Source of the DNA: JAPLKX01 sp035530195
Lineage (GTDB): Bacteria; Hydrogenedentota; Hydrogenedentia; Hydrogenedentales; SLHB01
Direction of reading: 5' to 3'
Assembly: GCA_035530195.1 (NCBI GenBank)
Contig: DATKVG010000020.1
Span: 1-47,625, forward strand
DNA length: 47,625 nucleotides
A program made the position numbers and the translations under genes. The notes under the pieces are model-generated. The model was not told the origin of the DNA. It saw nothing but the letters and a program-made list of their open reading frames with translations, and searched no databases. Positions 42,171-47,625 of the stretch are shown here, in pieces; positions within the stretch are counted from its first letter, which is position 1; the number at the start of each line of letters is the position of its first letter.

Positions 42171-43184
42171 ATGAAAAAATGGACCGTCTTGCTGATACCG
42201 CACGACCGGACCAGCGCAAGAACGTTGAGTATATGCGCCTACCAGCTCTGGGCGTTGGCGGCTTTACTTGTAGCGCTCTCCTTTACATCCACCTTCTTTT
42301 TCAGCCGCCACGAGGCTGCCGTCCGATACGCCGAAGCCCGGCTGCGCCTGCTCCAATCCGAGTTGGAGGGCGCCAGAACCGCCCAGCCCGCTGCCGACGC
42401 CCAGGGAAAAATGTCGCCACGGGAACGGGTCGAGATTGAAAGCCGGATCCGGGCCGAATACGAGGCCAGCATCGCCGCCATCACCGCCGAACTCAACGAC
42501 CTCCACGACATGGAAGCCCAGGCTCGGAGCCTCACCGGCCTGGCGCCAAGATCGGCCACCAAAGATTCCACCCCCCTCATGTTCACCGGCGGCAAAGGCG
42601 GCGCCGATGGCGGGATCGGCGAAACCGTCGAGGCCGCTATCAGCCAATCGATAAATCCGCCCGGCGTCATCTACGGCGTTTCCCGCCCGTCCGCCGACAT
42701 GCTCATCCAAGAGATTAACCTCCGCACAGCCAGTCTCGGGGCGCTGGTGGCCGAACTTAAGGCCCGCGAAAGCCGGATTGCCCGGTTGCCGTCGATCTGG
42801 CCCGCCCTCGTCAAGAGGCGAGGTATCAGTTCCCCATACGGATACCGCAAAGACCCCTTCACGTTACGCGTCCGCCACCACGACGGCGCAGACATCTCCG
42901 CACCGACCGGGACGCCCGTCGTCGCCACCGCCGATGGCAAAGTCTCCTTTGCCGGATACGATGGCGACTACGGCAAGATCGTCCGGATCAGCCACGGCAA
43001 CGGGATGGAAACCTGCTACGGCCACCTCCAGTCGTATTCCGTCACGCCGGGCCAGGCCATCAAGCGGGGCGACGTGATCGGCAAATGCGGAAGAACCGGC
43101 CGCACCACCGGCGCGCATATCCACTACGAAGTCCGCATCAACGGCAAAACCGTCAACCCATCCAAATACTTCTCAAGGAACTAG
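42171..43184 (+). CDS. M23 family metallopeptidase (LytM-type), membrane-anchored
   Basis: This 337-residue protein has one N-terminal membrane helix (about 24-45), a coiled-coil-like stalk (about 50-125) and a C-terminal M23 domain (about 220-335). Zinc ligands are H237 and D241 (HHDGAD) and H318 of the AHIHYE motif, with catalytic H285 (YGHLQ) and H316. All are present, so it is probably an active peptidoglycan endopeptidase. The bactofilin gene starts 2 nt after its stop, a pairing known from shape-control systems such as LmdC and Csd1 with bactofilins. The start is ATG at 42171, before the anchor. Confidence 0.93.
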   Translation: MKKWTVLLIPHDRTSARTLSICAYQLWALAALLVALSFTSTFFFSRHEAAVRYAEARLRLLQSELEGARTAQPAADAQGKMSPRERVEIESRIRAEYEASIAAITAELNDLHDMEAQARSLTGLAPRSATKDSTPLMFTGGKGGADGGIGETVEAAISQSINPPGVIYGVSRPSADMLIQEINLRTASLGALVAELKARESRIARLPSIWPALVKRRGISSPYGYRKDPFTLRVRHHDGADISAPTGTPVVATADGKVSFAGYDGDYGKIVRISHGNGMETCYGHLQSYSVTPGQAIKRGDVIGKCGRTGRTTGAHIHYEVRINGKTVNPSKYFSRN

Positions 43185-43186
43185 GC

Positions 43187-43600
43187 GTGCTCGAAACCAA
43201 GCGGAAAACCTACAGCGAAACCAACGTCGTCACCATCATCGGGCCCGGGACCGCCGTCAACGGCGACATCGCCTGCAAAGGCACCGTACGCATCGAGGGT
43301 CAGGTCAGCGGACGTATCTCGAGCGACGACACCATCGTCGTACTCGAAATGGGTAAAGTCAAAGCCGACCTCTCCGCCGGGCAGGTCATCATCAGCGGTC
43401 AAGTCGAGGGAAACATCAACGCACGCGAACGTCTCGAAATCAGCCCTAAAGGTAAACTCATCGGCGACATCACCGCACCCAGAGTCAGCATCGCCGAAGG
43501 CGTACTCTTCGAAGGCCTCTGCACCATGGACCCACCGGCCCCAAAACCACCACAACCCACCACACCCATCCCCATCAAACCCGCCGCCAACGAAATCTAG
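43187..43600 (+). CDS. Bactofilin
   Basis: This 137-residue protein has a short N-terminal tail and a right-handed beta-helix core (about 18-112). The core has GTAVNGDIACKGTVRIEGQVSGRISSD-type repeats (IEGQVSGRI, ISGQVEGNI, PKGKLIGDI). A Pro-rich C-terminal tail follows. Bactofilins polymerise into membrane-associated filaments that place cell-wall enzymes. The start is GTG at 43187, 2 nt after the M23 stop, with AAGGAA about 8 nt upstream, so the two are coupled. Cell shape or a local wall structure is the likely role. Confidence 0.92.
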   Translation: MLETKRKTYSETNVVTIIGPGTAVNGDIACKGTVRIEGQVSGRISSDDTIVVLEMGKVKADLSAGQVIISGQVEGNINARERLEISPKGKLIGDITAPRVSIAEGVLFEGLCTMDPPAPKPPQPTTPIPIKPAANEI

Positions 43601-43769
43601 CCTTCATCTTCTGTGCCGTTTATTGCCTGTAAATATTTGGCCTTAATATTACTTTACGCACTTGTTTGTCAATTAAACCACCCTTGTTCCACTGATTCTT
43701 GTTGCAGTTGTGTTTGCTCTACAAGCAGGTTACCATGGGTGACGAGCAGGCTCAGAAAGGTGTTAACCA

Positions 43770-45128
43770 ATGACATCACGCGCTGTTTGGGCGCTACTAA
43801 TCGCGGCGGGAGGCATTGTCATGGCACAACCGGCAGGCGCGGCCGAGCGGCAGATCACGTTCGCGCCGCAAAACCATAACCTCGATAACAACGACAACTT
43901 CTCGCCCGACGGCCGGTTTCTCGTTTACGACACGCGCGAGACTATCGGGCCCGGAATCGAGAACAGCCAGTCGATCGAGAAAGTCGAGATCGCCACCGGC
44001 GCCCGCACGATCCTGTACTCGCCGCGGGCGTCGGTTACGGGCAAGAACGCGGCGCCCGGCATCGCCGCGGCCTCGTATTGCCCGGTAGCCGACAAGGTGG
44101 CCTTTATCCACGGCCCGCTGGTCGACGACGTCCCCGCGCGCGGCTATTACGGCAAGCCCAACCGCAATGGGGCCGAGGTGCCCGGCGACGGCAGCGGCGT
44201 CCTGACGTGGCTCGACCGGCGCGATGTCGACACGTCGCGGCCCACACTGCCCGGGGCGCATCGCGGCGGCACGCACCGCCACGAGTACACGCTCGATGGC
44301 AAGCGGATCGGGTTCACGTATGACGATTTCCTGCTCCCGCAGTACGACCGGACCATCGGCTACATGGAGCCGCGGGCGGACGCGCCGGGCGGCGCGACGC
44401 ACTGGTTTGCGCTGCTGCTGTCGCCGCCGCCGATGGGGAAATCCAAGCCGGGCGAGATCGAGAAAGCGTACGGCGACTCGTGGGTCGGCCGGGACGGGCG
44501 GATGCGCGCGTTTATCGGCAAGGTGCGCAACGACGACGGCATGACGTACACCGAGTCGCTGTTTGTCGCGGACGTGCCGCTCGACGTCGACATCACCACG
44601 GCCGACGCCGGGGCCGCCGACAGGTACCCGTCGCCGCCCAAAGGCATCACCATCAGGCGCCTCACCCACACGATGGCGGAAGGTGTCATCCGCGGCGCGC
44701 CCGACGGCAGCAGAATCGCCTATTACGCCAAAGACGAGGACGGATCGAAGCAGGTGTTTGTGATCGCCTCCGACGGCTCGGACCGCGATCGCGATCCCGC
44801 GAAACGGCCGGTACAGGTAACGCGCCTGCCGGGTGGCGTCACATCCGGCCTGCGCTGGCACCCGTCCGCCGATTACGTGCTCTGCATCAGCAACGGCGGC
44901 GTCGCCGTCACCTGCGCCAAACCCGGCCCCGAATTCGGCGTCACCAAGTTCATCACGCCGCAGAACGACGGGCCCGCCAGGATCGACCTCGTCGTGTCGC
45001 TCGACGGCAAACAGCTCGCCTTCACCAAACAAGTCCCCACAAAAGACGCCGCCGGAAATCTGAAAAGGAATTACGCTGGCCTCGACTTCGCCCAGATCTT
45101 CGTCATGGATTTCACCTGGCCGGAGTAG
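43770..45128 (+). CDS. Exported DUF3748 beta-propeller protein (YidR-like)
   Basis: This 452-residue protein has a signal peptide (about 1-24) and a propeller-like series of blades. Matches to the YidR/DUF3748 family as I recall it include RQITFAPQNHNLDNND, FSPDGRFLVYDTRE, IEKVEIATGARTILY, KVAFIHGP, LPGAHRGGTHRHEYTLDG, THWFALLLS and GKVRNDDG. The family is poorly characterised; a role in carbohydrate binding or release is inference. The length fits. AAAGGTG precedes the ATG. It is convergent with mazEF (4-nt gap). Confidence 0.82.
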   Translation: MTSRAVWALLIAAGGIVMAQPAGAAERQITFAPQNHNLDNNDNFSPDGRFLVYDTRETIGPGIENSQSIEKVEIATGARTILYSPRASVTGKNAAPGIAAASYCPVADKVAFIHGPLVDDVPARGYYGKPNRNGAEVPGDGSGVLTWLDRRDVDTSRPTLPGAHRGGTHRHEYTLDGKRIGFTYDDFLLPQYDRTIGYMEPRADAPGGATHWFALLLSPPPMGKSKPGEIEKAYGDSWVGRDGRMRAFIGKVRNDDGMTYTESLFVADVPLDVDITTADAGAADRYPSPPKGITIRRLTHTMAEGVIRGAPDGSRIAYYAKDEDGSKQVFVIASDGSDRDRDPAKRPVQVTRLPGGVTSGLRWHPSADYVLCISNGGVAVTCAKPGPEFGVTKFITPQNDGPARIDLVVSLDGKQLAFTKQVPTKDAAGNLKRNYAGLDFAQIFVMDFTWPE

Positions 45129-45132
45129 CCAA

Positions 45133-45474
45133 TTACGCCAGCAACAGCCGGGCTCTCGTCAGGACTTGGTCAACCAGGTCGCCAGGCAAGGCGCATGCAT
45201 GTTCGGTTTGACGGACCCGCCAGTCAAAGCTCTTGATTTGATCCGTCAAAACAACACCCGATACAGGCGTATCGATTGGGATCTCAATCTCAAACGGATA
45301 GCCCTTCTTCTTGCTGGTGATGGGGCACATCAGTGCCAGGCCCACCTTCCGGTTGTAGGTTGCGGGTGAGAGCACGACCGCCGGTCGCCGGCCCGCTTGT
45401 TCGTGCCCTGCCTGTGGATCGAAATTCAGCCACACAACGTCGCCGCGCGCCGGAACATAATCGCTTGTCACCAT
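45133..45474 (-). CDS. MazF/PemK-type toxin
   Basis: This 113-residue protein reads PARGDVVWLNFDPQAGHEQAG, RPAVVLSPATYNRKVGLALMCPITS, FEIEIP, then SGVVLTDQIKSFDW. The RGDVVW start, the RRPAVVLS strand and the TDQIKSFDW segment define MazF, a sequence-specific mRNA endoribonuclease. It overlaps mazE by 7 bp and lacks its own promoter, the normal MazE-first order. The system is intact. Confidence 0.95.
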   Translation of the reverse strand: MVTSDYVPARGDVVWLNFDPQAGHEQAGRRPAVVLSPATYNRKVGLALMCPITSKKKGYPFEIEIPIDTPVSGVVLTDQIKSFDWRVRQTEHACALPGDLVDQVLTRARLLLA

Positions 45475-45710
45475 TCCTCACGCCCAACAGGTTTCCCGGT
45501 CTCGATTTCCCCGTGCAGGTTGTCCTCCGTCACCAGTTCGAGCAGCCGCTCGAGTTCTGTTGCTCCCTCCGCTACAGGAATAACCTCCAGCTTGCCTTCA
45601 TGTGTCCGCAACTCAGCCGTACTGCCCGCACTCAACCCGAGATCAACCGCCATCGACTGCGGAATCCGTAAAGCCAAGCTGTTTCCCCACTTCTGCACAC
45701 GCGTTTTCAT
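45468..45710 (-). CDS. MazE-type antitoxin
   Basis: This 80-residue protein has a swapped-hairpin AbrB-like N-terminal domain (MKTRVQKWGNSLALRIPQSM) for DNA binding and an acidic C-terminal tail (about 50-80) that would fit into the MazF groove. A GGAGG lies just before the ATG, and an extended -10 box at 45734-45742 gives a short leader. In family systems MazE, alone or with MazF, represses its own operon; the GGTATACC palindrome over the -10 box (about 45735-45742) is a plausible operator. Confidence 0.94.
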   Translation of the reverse strand: MKTRVQKWGNSLALRIPQSMAVDLGLSAGSTAELRTHEGKLEVIPVAEGATELERLLELVTEDNLHGEIETGKPVGREEW

Positions 45711-45733
45711 GATCGCCTCCTGTATCTACATTG

Positions 45734-45742
45734 AGTATACCA
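45734..45742 (-). promoter_or_regulatory. Extended -10 promoter and possible operator of mazEF
   Basis: Read on the minus strand, TGG-TATACT has the TGn extension and a near-consensus -10. The start site would be near 45727, giving a 17-nt leader with GGAGG. The overlapping palindrome GGTATACC/GTATAC is a candidate MazE site. Confidence 0.5.
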
Positions 45743-45780
45743 CAGGCTGGCCAGAATTTTGGAAGCATCCCGTATGGCAA

Positions 45781-47103
45781 TCATCGGCCATTCGGCACCA
45801 GTCGCCGGAAGGCGGCGAGGGGGCAGGTTACGGACGTCATGTAGACGGGGTTTTGGTGATGATCCTTATCGGGGTGGAAACATTCCCAGGGGGAACCAAA
45901 CTTTTTACCCTTGCGGAAATCACCTTCGCGGAGTTCGGCGACGTATTCGGCGGCGAGTTGGCGGGCGGCGTTTGGGTTGACTTTGGCAATAGCATAGACG
46001 ACCCAGCCGGTGGGCGTGCCCCAATAGGCGCCGTTCTGATAGGTGTCCTTTTTGGCGAGTGCCTGTTCCCAGGCGGTGTCAGGGCTGAAATCGCCTGATG
46101 TGGGGACGTGGCGGATGTTGCCCCGGCAGGCGATCTCGCCGTCGGCGTACGCGCGCGCGAGGACGTCGCAGGCGGCGCGTTCCGCCGGCTCGTCAAGGAC
46201 GCCGACGTAGACGGCGTAGGCCGTGCCCCACACGTCGAACTGGGCGCTCTTGCCGGTGGACGCGCGGAGGTAGCCTGACGGGTCGGCGAACGTCGCGGCG
46301 ATGGCCGGCTTCAGGCGATTGGCGGCGTCGAGATATCGCTGCCGGCCTTGCCCGTCTTGCAGGCGTTGCATCAAGTCGGTCATCTCACGCGCGGCCTGCC
46401 ACTTCAGCAGCGAGCAGAACAGGAGATCGCCGGTGTGGGTGACGGTGTCGACAAAACCGAACGTGACGCCGCGTTTGTCTTCGTCAGCATAGACGAGGCC
46501 GGTATCGTCGCGGGCGGGCGGCGTGGCGAACGCCCGATCGAGCCGGTCGATCAGGCTGGCGCCGCGCACGTCCAGGCGGAGGATATCGAAGTCGTTGGTT
46601 GTGCGGACGTAGTTGTACGCCATGTGGATGAAGAAATAGTGGTCGTCGAGCGCGGGGAGGTAACCCCAGTTGGGACCGCCCTGGCCTTCGTAGTCTTCGA
46701 GCGTGCCGGGATAAAAGATGGGCTTGTTGCCGAACGAGATGTGGTCGGGTATCGAGCCGGGCGGAACGAAACTGCCGCTGGGCAATTGCCACGGTTCGTC
46801 CTGCTGGTGCCGGGCGGTGAGCAGGAGCGCGTGGCGCTGGTCAGAGTCTGGGATAAGGCCCGAGTCGAGCGACATGGCGTAGTCGCGGATCCAGAACGCG
46901 GGGTAGCAGTCACGGCCGCCCGGACGGATCAACGTGCCGCCGGTGACGTTTGGTCCGATCTTGCCGACTTTCCCGCCGTGGTCCACGCGGGATGCGTCAA
47001 CCACGGCGCGAGTGATCTCTTCGAGGAACTTCGCGTCATCAGCGGAGAGGAGCGGCTGCGTCTGAGCAGCGAGGGCGAAGACGAGGGTGGAGACGGTGAG
47101 CAT
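45781..47103 (-). CDS. Exported six-hairpin-glycosidase-like enzyme
   Basis: This 440-residue protein has a signal peptide (about 1-20). The body looks like an alpha/alpha-barrel glycosidase: CYPAFWIRDYAMSLDSGLI, LPALDDHYFFIHMAYNYV, FGFVDTVTHTGDLLFCSLL, DVWGTAYAVYVGVL and DTYQNGAYWGTPTGW. WIRDY and YQNGAYW are common active-site-region signatures of six-hairpin glycosidases. The exact GH family is not evident by eye. AAAGGAG precedes the ATG at 47103. Periplasmic or secreted glycan breakdown is inferred. Confidence 0.8.
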   Translation of the reverse strand: MLTVSTLVFALAAQTQPLLSADDAKFLEEITRAVVDASRVDHGGKVGKIGPNVTGGTLIRPGGRDCYPAFWIRDYAMSLDSGLIPDSDQRHALLLTARHQQDEPWQLPSGSFVPPGSIPDHISFGNKPIFYPGTLEDYEGQGGPNWGYLPALDDHYFFIHMAYNYVRTTNDFDILRLDVRGASLIDRLDRAFATPPARDDTGLVYADEDKRGVTFGFVDTVTHTGDLLFCSLLKWQAAREMTDLMQRLQDGQGRQRYLDAANRLKPAIAATFADPSGYLRASTGKSAQFDVWGTAYAVYVGVLDEPAERAACDVLARAYADGEIACRGNIRHVPTSGDFSPDTAWEQALAKKDTYQNGAYWGTPTGWVVYAIAKVNPNAARQLAAEYVAELREGDFRKGKKFGSPWECFHPDKDHHQNPVYMTSVTCPLAAFRRLVPNGR

Positions 47104-47125
47104 TTAAGGCTCCTTTGATGGACCC

Positions 47126-47170
47126 GTGGACATTGTGGACACTGTGGACATTGTGGACAAAGTGGACGCG
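47126..47170 (+). repeat. Five 9-nt GTGGACNNN tandem repeats
   Basis: GTGGAC followed by ATT, ACT, ATT, AAA and GCG gives five in-phase 9-mers, preceded by a GATGGACCC unit. It lies just upstream of the glycosidase gene and could be read as a short VDI-VDT frame, but no gene is supported here. Confidence 0.7.
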
Positions 47171-47183
47171 CGGCTCAAGCCGC

Positions 47184-47625
47184 TGCGCGGTCGGAAGCAA
47201 CCCTGGGTTCCTAATTGTCAGGAGCGTGAAATTCTTTCGTAACTCTTATGCAACAACGCGGTGGGGTCGAGCTCCTGCTCGACCGTGGGGTAGCGAAACA
47301 GACCTCGGTTTTGCATACACCACCTTCGCCACCACCACCCGGTCGCGCGGGAGCGCGACCCCACCGCGTTGAACCCAACGGCTCATACAACTGGTTTGGT
47401 TGCGGCTATGCCGCGGTGGGCTGACGATTGTCGAACCCCGCTGGGGTTGAGGCGGTATACCGGGAACCCCAGGGTAGCTGCCGACCGTTGCGCGGTCGGA
47501 AGCAACCCTGGGTTCCTAATTGTCAGGAGCGTGAAATTCTTTCGTAACTCTTATGCAACAACGCGGTGGGGTCGAGCTCCTGCTCGACCGTGGGGTAGCG
47601 AAACAGACCTCGGTTTTGCATACAC
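47184..47625. repeat. Right-end hairpin array with an identical 137-nt segment at 305-nt period
   Basis: The segment 47184-47320 is identical to 47489-47625 (137 of 137 bases), and the second copy runs off the window. Between them lie hairpins such as GTCGAGC/GCTCGAC (47267-47284), GTCGCGC/GCGCGAC (47342-47359) and CCGACCG/CGGTCGG (47481-47499). Two inverted 30-nt copies also lie here (47255-47284 and 47341-47370). No gene is seen in 47104-47625. Confidence 0.9.

Noticed and set aside
47115..47372. Open frame starting in the GTGGAC repeats
   Set aside because: It reads the 9-nt tandem as a Trp-Thr-Leu repeat and then the duplicated hairpin region; no coding signal.
47184..47625. CRISPR array at the right end
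   Set aside because: Only two copies of a 137-nt segment at 305-nt period, no short repeats with unique spacers, no cas genes.

Overview
This is 47.6 kb of GC-rich DNA, densely coded on both strands, with no rRNA, tRNA, CRISPR or phage genes. The gene content points to a Gram-negative, probably uncultivated, environmental bacterium. It has murB, two TonB/ExbB-type energisation loci, lipoproteins, a bactofilin paired with an M23 peptidase, several Tat-exported enzymes (sulfatase, DUF362, PHP), DUF6807 (PmoA-like) and DUF3748 proteins, PilT-like ATPases without other pilus genes, and many structured intergenic repeats. This mix fits groups such as Hydrogenedentota, Planctomycetota, Lentisphaerota or Verrucomicrobiota. 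The phylum is an inference; no marker gene in the window settles it.

Layout, left to right. 0.2-5.4 kb: a helicase-associated-domain protein without a motor, a TonB-like transducer with an ExbB but no ExbD, and a lipoprotein with three STN-like modules convergent with them and divergent from a small membrane protein. 5.4-7.7 kb: an FHA-GAF-adenylate cyclase, then a DUF4258/YgiT-type toxin-antitoxin pair whose toxin frame is broken at its start. 8.2-12.1 kb: an orphan sugar-type ABC ATPase, a DUF6807 protein and an overlapping 3-hydroxyisobutyrate-dehydrogenase-type oxidoreductase. 12.1-19.4 kb: a surface-polysaccharide locus with wecB-wecC-GT4 on the minus strand and glycosyltransferase, polyprenyl-phosphate sugar transferase and TPR protein on the plus strand. 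19.5-22.1 kb: a TPR membrane protein, a PilT ATPase and murB. 22.5-26.0 kb: three Tat-signal proteins. 26.0-31.2 kb: DUF429, two polytopic GT39-like membrane proteins and a methyltransferase. 31.3-33.6 kb: exbB-exbD-tonB-like-zinc-ribbon operon with ATGA overlaps. 33.6-37.1 kb: argC-argJ-argB. 37.4-41.1 kb: small exported proteins, a second PilT, a coiled-coil exported protein and a tiny zinc-ribbon protein. 41.1-42.2 kb: a decayed transposase. 42.2-43.6 kb: M23 peptidase plus bactofilin. 43.8-47.1 kb: DUF3748 protein, mazEF and a six-hairpin-glycosidase-like enzyme. The right end is an array of hairpin repeats.

The most unusual content lies outside standard genes. (i) Two families of intergenic hairpin repeats keep base pairing while the bases change: the GCTTYAGC-loop repeats at 1-51 and 34670-34777, and the GTCGNGC hairpins at 47255-47589. 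(ii) An identical 137-nt segment recurs at a 305-nt period at the right edge. (iii) A 28-bp perfect inverted repeat has one arm forming the N-terminal codons of a membrane-protein gene. (iv) Two genes have promoter -10 boxes 7-8 nt from the ATG, which predicts leaderless mRNAs. (v) A TonB-ExbB-STN locus lacks ExbD. All functions are inferred from sequence reading; no database search was run.
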